From positions 174,643-238,642 of the forward strand of contig NW_021167093.1 in the NCBI RefSeq assembly GCF_003711515.1: a DNA stretch of 64,000 bases. Reading direction: 5' to 3'. This document shows, piece by piece, positions 34,754 to 47,900 of this stretch. A program made the position numbers and the translations under genes. The number at the start of each line of letters is the position of its first letter. The first letter of the stretch is position 1. The notes below the pieces were generated by a model that did no database searches, was not told where the DNA came from, and was given only the letters and a program-made list of their open reading frames with translations. Source of the stretch: Sodiomyces alkalinus F11 (Eukaryota > Ascomycota > Sordariomycetes > Glomerellales > Plectosphaerellaceae).

Positions 34754-36936
34754 AGCTAACTAGGGTACTATAAGTGTCTTATAGATTAGTATACAAAATA
34801 TATACTTTGTTAAGCGGTTAACGAAAACTAGTATAGCGTTATAAGTTTAACCGTCCTTATTATTTACGAGTAGGAAGCCTATAATAAAATCTATAACGAT
34901 CTGTTAACATAGGTATAATAGTAGCGGTAGCGATTATAGTTATCTATACTATTTATACCTTAATACCTAAGCGCTTTAATAAGCCGAGTATATAGCGATA
35001 TATTCGCGAATATCGTTTACGAGGTTAGCCTAATAAAACTTCTTTAATACTAGCTTTAGTATCTTATTTATACCTATATATTCTATATAGGGGTTATTAT
35101 AATACTAGTATAGGATCTTTATCAGTATTATCGCTTCCTCGGGGATTATTAGTCTTCTCCTATAATATAGTATACTATTTTTATTAAGAGAGTACCCCGC
35201 TTGTTTTCCGGTCTTTTATCGAGTATTCGCCGCTAAAGATATATAGTTAGCGTTCGTAGTCTATAACCCTTTAACTAACTACTCGAACTCTTCGATAGAT
35301 ATAAAACGATATACTGTTTTGCTTAATAAGCTCCTATACTATAAAACGTAGGATATACTAATCCGGGATTATAATAACCCTAGCCTTAGTCTCCTCCTCC
35401 GGCGTATAGTCGGCGGAGGCCCGCTAGACTATTATATAATTACCGCGGGTTTTCTTTACCCGTATAATCGCTACGATAATAATACGCGAGGTACTATTTA
35501 CTAGGTTTAAAGGTGGCTATTACCCTTATCGGCTTGTTTTAGAGCTTAGCTACGCGATATCTTCGCTTAGCAGAGCGACCTCTTATCTCTTAGGTCTAAG
35601 GTTCTCCTTTTAAAGTAACCTCCGGGCGGTCTGTATATATACTAAAAGAACTACCTTATCTAGGCTAGCGTAGATTTATACGATCTATTAGCGAATACTC
35701 GCCTATATACTATTAATTAGACTTAGCTTACTAAAAAGGGTAAGGAGGATATCGCTATATAATATTTCCCCCCTTATATAGTCTAGCCTCCTGGATAGAC
35801 TATTTACTAGGTTTATTTTCCCCGGGCGGTAGTATACTTCGAAATCGAAACATATATGCCGATATACTTATTTAGTAAGCCTTCCGCGAAGATCTTACGC
35901 CGGTGTCTATAATACGCCTTTTAGGGCTTTATAGTCTATTAAAACTATAAACGCGTGCCCTATACCTTTAAGGTAATATCTCTAATACTTTAAGCTTTTT
36001 ATAATAGTTAATAACTCCTATTATCTTATAGCCTGCTATTACTCTATATCGGTAAGGTTCCGCGAGTTATAGGCGATTAGTCGTTATTATAAGTCGTATT
36101 TCTAACTTAAAATTGCGGATACTATCTTATCCGACACGCTTATTTTAACTCTAGAATCTAGTACGGGGTTTTAATAGCGTAGAATAAGCGCGAAGCTAAA
36201 GGCGACCTTTAGTCTTTTAAAGGCTTCTCGAGCCTTTAGTAGAAAATAAAACGGTCCTTTTTTTATACTAGCCTTATTACCCCTTCGTATCGCGGATAAG
36301 GGTATTATAACGTTTAAGTACCCCTTAATAAACCTCCTATACAAATTCGCGAATCTTAGGAAAATTTATATATTCTTAAAAGATTCTAACACCGGCTAAT
36401 CGAATACCGCTTATACTCTTTTTAGATCTATTTGATACCCTTATAGCTTACTATAAATTCTAGGAAATCTACCTAATCCTTATGAAGTTTATACTTTAAT
36501 AGTTTAACGTATAATTAGTAATACCATAACCTTTCTGGGACCTATTATAGGTACTTTATGTATTCCTCCTTAGTACAGGAGTAGATTAGGATATTATTAA
36601 GGTATACGATATAGTAGATATTAAATAAACTCATAAGTACTCGGTAAATATACGCCTAAAGTATGATAGGCGTATTTATTAACCTAAACAGTATAACCGT
36701 GTACTTGAAATATCTATACCGTGTTCTAAATACGGGTATCTAGTAATCCTCTTTCTTAATCCGGATCCTAGAATAAGTATCCCGAATATCGACCTTTAAA
36801 AAGTACTAAGCGCCCGAAATGCGATCTAGTAATTCCCTAATTAGTAAGAGTAAGTACCGGTTCTTAATGGTAACGGCGTTTAGCCTATAATAATTAATAT
36901 ATAGGCGAAGGCTATTATTACTTTTCGGCACGAATA
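34754..36936 (-). pseudogene. Gypsy-D1 RT, RNase H and integrase N-terminal part
   Basis: Starts at the Gypsy-C insertion with FVPKSNNSLRLYINYYRLN (about 36940-36880) and VTIKNRYLLLLIRELLDR. The RT catalytic site is YLNNILI for YLDDILI (about 36606-36580). RNase H ends with RPGKINLVNSLSRRLDY (about 35835-35785). Integrase core opens with DFIIGFLLVNNKDG (about 34890-34850) and NRLTKYIFCILIYKTLI, where the LINE inserted. GAATA at 36932-36936 is Gypsy-C's target duplication; 34754-34767 is the LINE's. Confidence 0.88.
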
Positions 36937-37286
36937 TATCAGGTGCCTGCAGTAGTAGTCATAATGGGTCCCCAGTATAAACCCACAGGGATCCACGTAT
37001 GCCTAGTCTAAGACCCCTCGAGGCATAAATACAGTAAGTTATTACACAGTAAACAGAATAGTCCCTCGAAGTAAACAAGGCAGCCCTCGAGGAAGTAAAT
37101 AAGTAGTCCTCGAGGAGCAGAGCGTAGCCTTAAGGAGTAAGGGAACCTCCTCTCTAGAGGGAGAGGCTAGCGATTAATCTAATTCTTTAGCTACCCCTAT
37201 ACTTTCCCTATCGTCATCCTATCGTGATTATACCTGGTTCCTTACTTAACACTACCTTTTTACTCTTTACGACTACCTATTTAATA
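36937..37286 (+). repeat. Gypsy-C 5' LTR
   Basis: Starts TATCAGGTGCCTGCAGTAG and ends CTACCTATTTAATA. It differs from the 3' LTR by a one-base indel and RIP-type transitions. Contains a short inverted repeat CCTCGAGG region near 37014 and 37050-37110. Confidence 0.9.
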
Positions 37287-37340
37287 TTTTAATCGCTTTA
37301 CCCTTTAAGGGCGCGAAGACCGTTAAGGAGAGTCACTAAG

Positions 37341-38920
37341 ATATCTAACTATCACGAAATAAACGATCCTACCTTCGAGTTTAATAAGGCTACTAGCTAG
37401 TTTAAGCGATAGCTACGCGATAGCGAAACCGTCTTTATAGAGGACGCCGATAAGGAACACGATAGGAACACGCCGGAAACTAACACGGCTCCCGTGTCTA
37501 CCACCGTATAGGCGCCTATTCCTGCTTCTATCCCTACCCCCGCACCTATTCCTAGCCCTATCGCTAGCACTACCTCTACTACTACCTTTACCCCTACTAC
37601 TATCCCCGTCCCTCCTATAACTATAATAGAACCCGCGTATAACCCTAACCTGCCCCTATATATAAACGTTAACCCAGCCACGCTAACGGTGAAATAACTA
37701 GATAAACGCGTTAAATAGATAGAGGCGTAGAACCACCGTAAGCGTAAGCTCGCTTATCTCGCTAAGCTTAAGGCAGACACTGCTACCGTCGCTACCGCCG
37801 CTATTAACCCCATTATTAATCCTAACCCGGCCGATATCACCCACCGTCGTATAGCCGAACCTCGATATCATATTATTATAACCCTATTAGGATCCTAGTA
37901 TATCCACGATATATCTATAACGTTATCTATACACGGGTCCGCTATATAGGCTAAGTTTAATTTTCCCCTTCCGAAATAGGATAGCGTGTCCTAGGCTAAA
38001 TATCGCACCTTTATCTAGGAGACTAACCAGCGGTTCGACCTAGATTCTTAATCCTTTCCCACGGACGCCGCGAAGAACTACTTCGTTATATTATGCCTCC
38101 CATATCACCTTAAGGAGCCCTAGTAGGCAGAACTACGATATAAGTACGATATCGACTCTAATAGGGTTAGCTAGGCCGCCCTATAAGCCTAGTTATCCCG
38201 CTAGATTAACGATAATAATACCCGCCTACGGGAAGTAGCGGTATAGATCTAAAGCGAGTCTATCTTATCCTAAAAAGAGGGAGAGTCCTATGCTAAGTTT
38301 ATATAATAGTAGGAAGCCCTAAAGTCGGAATTACCGGGAGAGCTCCCGGATTAGTGGAGGATTTAAATAGTACTAATAAGGGTCCTCCCACCTATTCAGG
38401 ACTATATAGTGTCTATAGGGGTTCCTAAGGACTATTAGGACCTAGCCCCGGCCTATCGTAGGGCTAAGGCCTTAACTATTACTAACGGTTTAGCTATCGG
38501 CCGGATAGACTTCTAGTCCGCTACCTAATAACGTGGTCTCCGCTCGTATACCTATAGTTATAATCCCTATACTCCGGCCACCTACGGGTCCACTAGTAGC
38601 CCTCCTTATACCCCTATTACTGCCCCTATTTCTACGTTTACCCCTACGTCTATACTAGCCTCTACCCCTAGTTATCCTATACGCCCTAAACCGTTATCCT
38701 ACCTCGATTCTATTACTTACTATAACTATAACTAAAAGGGGCACTATGCTATTATATACCCTAGCCCTCGGGTATAGCGCTCGAGTAATAGTAACCCGAA
38801 TACCTAACCGGTATCCACCTCTCGCCCTATAGTCGGCCGTATTACGGGTAAGGTACCCTAAAAACTATACCCGCCTCGGACTACCCCTACTACTATAGTA
38901 GTAAAGGCACGCGTATCCCT
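37341..38920 (+). pseudogene. Gypsy-C gag remnant
   Basis: Likely start ATA TCT AAC at 37341 (ATG to ATA), reading SNYHEINDPTFEFNKAT. A Pro/Thr/Ala-rich stretch follows (37500-37680), then the capsid-like part (RFDLDS, NYFVILCLPYHL, YKYDIDSNRVS, about 38030-38170), then a CCHC knuckle with Cys to Tyr, YYNYN(stop)KGHYAIIYP at 38717-38762, which would read CYNCNQKGHYAITCP before RIP. The knuckle binds the genomic RNA in intact relatives. Confidence 0.8.
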
Positions 38921-41900
38921 TCGCCGAGGTAGGGAATAGGTGTAGATAACGGCTCTCCTTAACGGGGTCGCCGATATTAACGTTTTAGATCGGTCCCTCC
39001 TAGGACCTAGTTAGGTTCCCGAGGGGTCCCCGGTTCCAGTATCCTAGATTACGGAAGGATAAACGAAGATAACGCTAGGATCCGCCTATAGGATTATCGT
39101 CGCTACCGACTACTAAGGACGTAAAAGGGTGTAGCGCGCCGAGTTCTATATCATAAATCCTACGGGCGCGAAGATTATCTTAGGGAGGCCGTAGCTTATA
39201 ACCGTGAAGCCTAATATTAATTAGCAGTATAGTATATAAACCTACCCCTTAACCTACGTAGAGCTTAGTATAGTTATATCCCTAAAAGAGCTACGTAGGG
39301 CAGTTAGATAAGCTAAGTCTATCCTTACTCTAACCTATATAGGTTCTACGCGGGCCCCACGTATCGGCCATGTCGGCCTAGCAGAAAACCCTTTAGTAGG
39401 ATATAGAGATAAATTCTTAGAAGACGGGGCCTACCCTAGCCTAGACCGGGACCCCGTCGCTACTACGCTACCGGAATAGTATTAAGATTTTGCTAACGTT
39501 TGTAACGTCGAAGACGCTAGGAGGCTACCGACGTATTAGTAATAGGATCATGCGATTAAGATCGAGGAAGGGAAAAAGCCGCTGTATAGTCCTATCTATC
39601 CCCTCGCCGTATAAGAATTAAAGGTGCTATGCTAGTATCTATAGAATACCATTATAAAAGGGTGGATTAGACTATCCACTAGTCCGGCCGGCGCGTCTAT
39701 TCTATTCGTCCCTAAAAAGAGTAGTAAGCTACGCCTTTACGTGGATTTTAAAGGGTTAAATATGGTAACTATTAAGGACCGCACCCCCCTACCCCTTATA
39801 TATAAGATTTTAGACCAGCTATCGTCAGCGTAGTACGACACTAAGCTGGATCTTAAGGATATATACTATCGGCTTTATATACAAGCTAGTAATAAGTAGA
39901 AAACGGCGTTCCGGATAGAATACGGCCACTACGAGTATCTCGTGATACTATTCGGCCTTATAAACGCCCCCGCAAGCTTTTAACGCTATATTAATTAGGT
40001 ATTAACGGGTTTTATAGACACTATCTATATAGTCTACCTCTATAATATCCTTATTGATAGTAAGGACCTAGTCACCTGCCGCGTATATATCCGCGAGGTC
40101 CTCGTAAGGCTTAGGCAGTAGTCCCTATATACTAACCCCGATAAGTACAAGTTTAAGATCAGGGACGTAGAATTCCTCGGTTTTATCTATAGTCTAAATA
40201 GGGTACGTATAGACCTATCCCGCGTTAAGGCCATCCGCGACTAGGAGCTTCCTAATAGTGTTAAGAAGATGCAGGTCTTCCTCGGCTTCACGGGTTTTTA
40301 CAGGCGTTTTATTAAGAATTACTCTGAGTCGGCCGCCCCCCTTATAGACTATCTTAAAGGGGGCCTTACTAGGGGGTATACCGGGGGCCTTATGCTTTCC
40401 TAGCAGGCCTGGGCCGCGTTTAAGAAAATAAAGCTACTATTTTAGAAAGCGCTAGTTTTAAGGCATTTTAATCCTACTCTACCGATACGTATAGAGCCGG
40501 ACGCTTCTGCTTTTACTATTAATGCTATTATCAGTTAGCTCGAGGATAGGCTATAGAGACCTATCGTGTTTATATCTTATAAGCTCCGGGGCGCCGAGCT
40601 TAATTATAGTATACCCGATTCTAAGCTTATAGCTATTATCGAGTCTTTTCGGACGTGGCGCCACTATATAGCCTATAGTTAGAGCCCTATAATAGTCCTA
40701 ATAGACTACCTAAACCATCGCCACCTACTAGATAAGCCTAAGCGTAAAGGATAGCACGTACGGTGGCTTAAGGAGCTCGCCCCGTTTAATTTCAAGATCC
40801 GGCACCGCCCGGGGATATTAAACCCCGCGGATAGGTTATTAAGGAAGCCCTAATATACGCCCTATAAGTAAACCCTGGTTACTAACCGGGCTAAGGCGGT
40901 AGAGTCCTTTTCGAAGCGTTTTATTATAAGGTATATCGGGAACTAGGGTGGTTCCTATACTACCCTAGTTTCTATTCCCGCTCCCCCTACCTTAATAGTT
41001 AAAACGTAAGCGGATAACCTTTTTTCAGAACCCGCTCCTCCTACCTTAGTAGTAAAGATATAAGCGGATAGCCTTTCTTCCTCTACAGAGTCGATTTTAA
41101 AGCGTTCTGCCTTAGGCCTATATAGGACTTAGTATAGTACCCGCGCTATTCCCGCTCCTCCTATCTTACTGGAAAAGGTGGTTAAGACGTAAGCGGATAA
41201 TATTTTCTTAGAGCCTATAATAAGGTATTTTATTTTAGGCCTTATCGGGAACTAGCGTGGTTCCCGCCCTACCCCTGATTTTAACCCTGATTTTCCCGCT
41301 CTTAATTCCCCTACCTTACTAGGAGAGGTAGCAGAGGCGTAAGCAGATAACCCTTTTTATACTAGATAGTGTAAGGCCCACGGTAACGACACCACGTACG
41401 GACACTAGTCTAGGAGTAGTGGTATCCTTCGTTTTAAGAATCGCGTTTTTATACTAAACTACTTTAGCCTCCGTTAAAAGGTCCTATAGTATTTCTATAA
41501 TAGACTTAGCGTAGGGCATTATAGGGTTATAAAAACCATTCAAAGGATTTCGGATTTTTACTTCTAGGACTATCTCCCCCGGGATATACGTTAATTTATA
41601 CCCACCTACGGCGTGTATTAGTATACTAAGCCGTGGCACTATAAGCTATATAGCGAGCTAGCGAGTCTTTTAATACCTTAGCGCCCCTTTATAGAGATAT
41701 CTATTAACTTTATTATAGGCTTACCGCCGGTTTATAGTATAACTATAGACAGGAAATAAGACGCGATCCTTATAGTGGTATACCGCTTAATAAAGTACTT
41801 TATCTATATCCCTATACGCAGTAGCCTAATAGCTAAGGGGCTTACGAAGTCTTTAAAGTATCACGTCTTCCGCACCTTTAGCTTACCCGATAGCATCGTA

Positions 41901-42760
41901 TTTAATCGCGGGGTATTATTTATAAGTCGCTTTTAGGTAACCTTATATCGGTGCCTTAGCACTATATAACGCCTATCCATAGTATAGCACCCGTAGACGG
42001 ATAGATAGATAGAGCGATAGAATCAGAACCTTAAGCACTATCTTCGTGTATTCTGCTCGTAGGAATAGGATAACTAGGGTAACCGGCTACTGTTAGCAGA
42101 ATTCACCTATAATACGGTATAGCACTCTACGATACGCTAATAGGCTATAGCCTAAAAGGGCCTAATAAAGTATAGCTCCTAAGGGCAGGTAAGGTCCGCG
42201 CCGCTAAGGCTAAGACCCGAGCGGAATACCTTATAGCCTACCGCCGCTCTATCTCGGACCTTATTAAAAGGGCGTAGGCTTCCTACGAATAGTATTATAA
42301 TAACGGTTATGCCTAGTATTCTTTTAAGGTTAACGAGTATATCCTGCTATCCACGAAGAATATCCGGTAAAAAAGACCGTCGAAAGAACTTAGCGATAAG
42401 TTCATCGGACTATATAACGTAACTAAAATCGTTAGCACGTATAGCCTAGCTTACTAGTTAGCCCTGCTAAAAGGTATAAGGATTTATAACGTCTTCCCTA
42501 TCTCCCTACTAGAACTATAGAGGTCTCGCGATAGGTTATAACCGGAATTACCCGTGGTCGATATCAAACCAGAATCGAATAAGTACGAAGTTAAAGCTAT
42601 CCTGGACTATAGATACTAAGAAAAACAGCGCTAGTACCTAATTAAATAGGCCGGCTATAGCGTCAAAGAAAATACCTAGGAGCTAAAGCGGAATATCCCC
42701 GATAAACTCGTTAACGCCTACTTTAAGATAAGACTATCAGGGAACTAAACGGGTTTATAT
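38921..42760 (+). pseudogene. Gypsy-C pol remnant: protease, RT, RNase H, integrase, chromodomain
   Basis: Protease near 38950-38990 (ITALLNGVADINVLDRSLL; active site altered). RT from [19 protein letters not shown] (about 39700), KLDLKDIYYRLYI, and YLYNILI for YLDDILI (about 40035-40060). RNase H to about 40850, ending FKIRHRPGILNPADRLLRKP. A repeat-rich linker spans 40970-41350. Integrase zinc region and core follow: FIEISINFIIGLPP (about 41690), LPDSIVFNRGVLFISRF (about 41885), HP(stop)TDRWIERWNQNL (about 41990). A chromodomain at 42585-42740 shows KYEVKAILDYRY ... YLIK.AGYSVKENT.ELKRNIP, with stops at the two conserved Trp sites. Chromodomains steer integration to heterochromatin in related elements. 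Confidence 0.9.
40970..41350 (+). repeat. Imperfect tandem repeat in Gypsy-C RNase H-integrase linker
   Basis: Four diverged copies of a unit coding PAPPTLVVKxQADxLF (near 40975, 41030, 41150 and 41295), with spacers of different length. It lies between RNase H and the integrase zinc region, a place where gypsy proteins tolerate length change. Confidence 0.6.
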
Positions 42761-43317
42761 ACTATCCCTATAGGAGACCTTAGGGATATAACGTAAGGAC
42801 GTTTTCCTATCCTTTCCCCCTCCTTACGAATAATAAGACTTACTAGGAACTAAATAGGTTTAGACACCGTCCACGTATCGGCTATATTAACGTAGAAAAC
42901 CCTTTAATGGGTCGTGGAGATAAATTCTTAAGCAGGGACCCCCCCTTAACCCAGACGGGAACTATATAGGCGTTATCGCCTTATTCACTATTTTCTTCTT
43001 TTTACGCGTTCTACTCTCGACCTCTGCCCTTCCTTTTAAGCGTTCTATTCCGATCTCTATTCCTTTTTTTTTTTCTCGGGCATAACGCCCTAATCCCCGT
43101 TCTTCTTCCTTCGGCATAATAGCTTATCGCCCTTAACCTCTAATTACCTCTACTTCTCCCTTAATTAACCGTCACGATAGGATACGATTATATTATAGTA
43201 AGGTATAGTTAGGACCGTTAGGGTTACGATAGGAATACCCTAAAGTTAGTTAAACAAAAAAAAAAAAAAACCTAACCCGAAGGCTAGTAAAAAACCTAAA
43301 ACAAAATTACCGTTTCC
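42761..43317. other. Gypsy-C post-pol sequence, left part
   Basis: Noncoding-looking stretch after the chromodomain. Contains a run of 14 A interrupting TpA-rich sequence at about 43257-43270 and T-rich runs near 43066-43074. TTTCC at 43313-43317 is the Copia-F2 target duplication. Confidence 0.5.
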
Positions 43318-43581
43318 TGTCGCACGTCAAAATAGGCATTTGAATGATCAACTTAGTAGAGCAGAAATCTCTTATATGTATATTATCTTAAGTTTTATTT
43401 AGGAGAGTCTCTTATCCCCTTAATTTGGGTGGTGAAGACTCTGTTATGGATACTAAGTTATTTGGATCCTATCCGGTCTTTTCCGGTATCCGCCCCTGTT
43501 CTATCCGAAGCCCTTAGTTATAGCGTGGATCCCCCCTGGATCCCCTATAGACTATATCGTAGTCCGTGTGCCTATACGATA
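43318..43581 (-). repeat. Copia-F2 3' LTR (left copy)
   Basis: Begins TGTCGCACGTC, keeping an unmutated TG end, and ends CTATACGATA. It is 10 bp shorter than F1 LTRs, lacking a short internal block (the CTAATACCCGAGG segment of F1). Confidence 0.9.
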
Positions 43582-46500
43582 CACCCCCTTAGTTAAGGTG
43601 GGTCTTCTCACGTTAACTGACTAATTAGAGGCTTCGGTTTAGACTAAGCGCTCTTAACTTTTCTATCGTAAAATTAGTAGTCAGGGGGAAACGCCCTCGT
43701 AAAAAGGATCTAAATCCGCCCTATTTAACCGTTTAATTTAATTTCATCTTAATTAGTTCCTTGATCCTAATTAGCCGGATCTGCTTAATCTATATCTATC
43801 GGATCTGCTACGCCCTCGGGGGCCTTTATAGTCGCTGCGGCTTTAGCGCGTTCGATCTCTTCGTGTTGTCGTTTAGACTACTCGATACGATCCTTTTAAT
43901 CCGTTAAATTAAGCTATTTCTATAGTCTTTTAATCCCTGCCTCCGGTAGTGCCTTCGTTAAACCGTCCGCGATTATCTCCTTCGTGTTAACGTACGTGAC
44001 CTTAAAGAGGCCCTGCTATACTGACTAACGTGCTTACTAGTTATGAATATCGATATGTCGTAGCCTTGTTCGTAGGCGTTATACCTTCTTATTAATAAGG
44101 TTAATAGTCTGCTAATTATCATAGTGTAGCTATAGTTACTATTAGTCTAACCGAAGCTCTAAGTCCCTTAATATCCGGCTAACGAATAACGTCTCTTTAG
44201 CGGCCTCTATAAGAGCGAGTAGTTCTGATTCTATTAAAGATATCGTGACCGTTAGTTACTTACCCGCCTTCTAGTTAACGGTTTCCCCGAAAAGCTTTAT
44301 CGTATATCCTTATAAACTCTTACGGTCTAGGTTATCCCTAAAGGACGTGTCGCCTACTATTAGGAAGATTCTATCCCCACCGAATTCTATGTAGTAGTGT
44401 CTTATATAGTATAGGAATAGCAGCACTTATTAAGCCCTCTTAAGGTGGTTAGAGGAGGGGTTAACGTTATATTAGGAAAGTTTCGAATAGGCGAACGCGA
44501 TAGCGGGTCTCATTATAATAGCGGCGTATAGGATAGGACCGATTATACCCTAGTACTAGCGGACCTCGGGAATTAACGCCCGGGTGCCGTCGCGGGGTAT
44601 TAACGGCTCCGTAGATAATAGGACCTTTAGTGGTTTTCGGCAGAGTATATCTGCGTAGTATTTAACCGCGATCTTCTCCACGTAGGAGGATTATAATAGC
44701 CATAACCTATAGGTGGCTTTATCCCTTAGGACCTTAATCCCTAGGAACTAACGGATTTCCTGGCCTCCTAATAACCTATAGCTTCTCTTAAGGGCAGCCT
44801 TAAGGTTATCGGCGTCCGTCTTATAGTCTCTATAGTATATAAGTCCGATATCGTTAACGTAGAAGAATAGGATTAAACCGTCGCGGATTATAATATGGGG
44901 GTTATTAGAGACGGCTATAAAGCCTATCCTCTATAGCGTGCCGCTAAGTTCCTCTTACTATAGTAGTGGCGATACCCTTAAACCGAAGAGGGCTTTCCGT
45001 AGTAGTAGTACCTTACCTGGCACTTTATAGCCTTATAGCATCTTTATAAACACCTCTTCTTTAAGGCTGGCGTTAACGAACGCGTTAACGGTATCAAACT
45101 GCCTTATTTCCAGATTAAATCGGGCGGCGATCGCTATTAGTATACGGAAGGACCGTAAGGCTATTATAGCAGTATAGTTATCTTTAGTCTCTGACTATTT
45201 TTATTAATCCCCTTATACTATAAGGCGTGCCTTATACTTAAGGAGGGTACCCTCCTTATGAAATTTATAGGTATATACCTATCTATAGGCGAGGACTTAT
45301 TACTTATTAGTCTAATTACTACCTACCTCCTACTAGTAGCCTATCTATCGGTGCCCCTCGAGGTATTCCCCCTTAGCCTATAACCACCGCTCCCGTAACG
45401 GGTAGAGGCGTATATCGCGGTGGTGCTTTAGTGGAGACGGGAGATCCTCGCGGGTTATATACGATAGCGGCTAGGAGGTATTAAAGAGAGTAGAATCTAA
45501 AGCACCGATATTATCGTTAATAGCTTATTTCCTCGCGCGTATAGAGTTATAAGTTCTTCCAGTATTAAAGAACGCCTTTTAGGCGTTATCGTTCTATACC
45601 TTCTCGGTCTTATAGATACTTACGATAGTTCTCGTGATAGATAGGCGCGCGGGTAATAGGCGTGCGGCCGACGGGCACCCCTAAGGGGTATCTATAGCTA
45701 TCCGTTAGTGGTTATCGTGTTCTTCCACCTTCATTCCCCTAACCACCGCTAACGCTATAAGGAACGCACGCGCGGGATCTTCCGGGGATATTAGAGGCGT
45801 GGGAAACGGTTTAAACCTCGTAGTGGTGAACCGTAAAGTGTCCGTAGTAATAGCGGTAGCGTCTCCTTTATCCGTAGTAATAGCGGTATTATCGCTTTTA
45901 CCCGTAATAATAGCGGTAGTATAGTCTTCTCCTATAATAATAATAGTATCCGTAGTAATAGCAGTGCCCGTAGTAATAGCGGTATAGTCTATAGTAATAG
46001 TAATAGCCTCTCTTATAGTAATAGCGACGGCCTCGCCTTTACCCGTAGTAATAGCGGTAGCGTTAGAGTTACGAGGTTCCAAATCTATAGCCTAGGTATT
46101 AGGCTATAGATTTAAAACCTCGTCTATAGTAATAGTAGTGGCCTTTCTCGTAGTAATAGCGATAGCCTTACCTTAGTCCGTAGTAATAGCGGTAGCGTTA
46201 GAGTCTTCCGACTCGAGATCTAATACGTCTACGGCTATACCTCTTAATAGTAGCCTATTCGCGGTCTTATTAGATTAGGTAATACGGATAGATTATAGGC
46301 GTTCCCTGATTTCCTCGGCGGAAGCTATAACTTATAGCGTTTTAATCCTGCCGTTAAATATCTTATCTTCGTTAAAGACTACGTCTCTTATAGTAATAAT
46401 ATCCGTTAGGTGTGGTAGCTAAATACAGAAGCTATTTAAGGATTAGTATCCGACGTGATAACCGATCTATACCTTCGGTTCTAGCCTTTATAGGCGGTTC

Positions 46501-47900
46501 CTTTTAGCTTAGGTATCGCGCGTTTTTATAAAGGCTTTATAGCCGTAAGCTTATAGGTGTGTAAGGTTAGGTTAACGGTCGCGTAGGCATTCGTATCGCG
46601 TTCGCTAGTCGTCAATATATCGTGGTGTCCTATTATATAGATATATAGTAGTCTTAAAGATCTTAGGCTAGATAGACGTGGGCAGATTAGGCCTAATCCT
46701 TATAGCCCTCGCCCTCCTTTTAACGATACCTCTAATCTATTCTATAACGCAGTTCTAAACCTATAAATATAGTGCCGACGGCTAACCTTCTACCCCCTTA
46801 GTAGCGAGGATAGTAATAATTTCTCGGTGCTAAAATATCTTAGAATCGGCCCGTAGAACGCGTCTCCTAACGTCGAATTAGGTCTTAAGCAGGGTAAAGA
46901 CGTCTTTTAATGCGTGTAGGATAAAGCCTTAGTCTCTCTTCTATGGGTAGTAATCCTATATATAACCTGTATACACGTCTATAACGAATATAATAGACTT
47001 ATATAGACCGCCTAGCGATTCCGACTCTTTTAGATTGTGAAAATTAATAGCCAGGGCCTCTCTGGGCTTTAACGGGTAAAGGCATAGTATCCGCCGGATC
47101 TACGCAGGTACTTACGATTACCTATACACGTTATAGTTAGCGGTGCGCGGTCCTTTTATTCTTACCCCCTAAGTAGCGTTAATATTATAAGGGTATCGGT
47201 GCCGTAGTGGCCGAGGTGTTTATACTACCGCTACACTATAGTCTTCTACTGTTATCGCGGTTATCGTGATCTTCTATACGGGTTATCGCAGGGGTGCTTT
47301 ACTAAGACCGCGAACGCGGTGGCGGCCGTGGCTTCCGCGCGCTTAATTATATACTAGCCGTGGATATCTAGTAGCTTATAGATTGGCCGGTCATCGGCGG
47401 AGCTAACGATAGTATTATTTACGGTATCCTAATAGTAACCTTATAGGCGTAGCTAGCGTTCCGAGACGATATTAGTGACGAATTCCGTATAGTATACGAT
47501 ATCACGGAGGCGTAGTAGCCTTTTTATGCCTAATGAGAATTATACGCATACCTTAATATCTCTGTATCCGAGGATAAAAGCCTTATAAGTACCTACCTAA
47601 AGGAATAAAGATAAAGTATCCGTGGGTAGTCTAACGGCCGTAAAACGGCCTCGATTATTAAAGATATAGATTAACGATCCTAAGTCTAGGATCGCGTAGC
47701 GTGATAGCGCTCTAGCTTAGTTAATAAAGAGAGATACCCCTTATTCTTATTATGATCTTAATAGTGTCGTTATACGACGACGGCGCGCTACCCCTTAGGT
47801 TAGGTGGGCGTCTAGTCTCCCTATCGCGGTGACGGATAAGTCTTTTAAAACTATTATAGTAGGCGTAGTATTATAGAGTTAATCTTCCTAGACTTCCTCT
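43582..47900 (-). pseudogene. Copia-F2 pol remnant: integrase, RT, RNase H
   Basis: Same domains as Copia-F1: integrase about 47500-46600, linker minisatellite 45841-46198, RT catalytic box at 44850-44861, RNase H about 44400-43880. The box reads YVND (GAC to AAC), while Copia-F1 keeps YVDD. A 125-codon open frame (45705-46082) is simply the linker repeat, which lacks RIP-sensitive Gln and Trp codons. Confidence 0.86.
45841..46198 (-). repeat. Linker minisatellite in Copia-F2 pol
   Basis: About ten copies of CCGTAGTAATAGCGGTA with variable spacers. On the coding (minus) strand they encode TAITTDKG- and TAITTGKG-type repeats between integrase and RT. Copia-F1 has only three or four at 17427-17540. 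Confidence 0.8.

Noticed and set aside
45705..46082. 125-codon open frame as a small Thr-rich protein gene
   Set aside because: It is the linker minisatellite of Copia-F2 pol, in the pol frame.
45841..46198. CRISPR-like array of short repeats
   Set aside because: Repeats are imperfect, spacers are short and similar, and the array is in frame inside a retrotransposon of a eukaryote.
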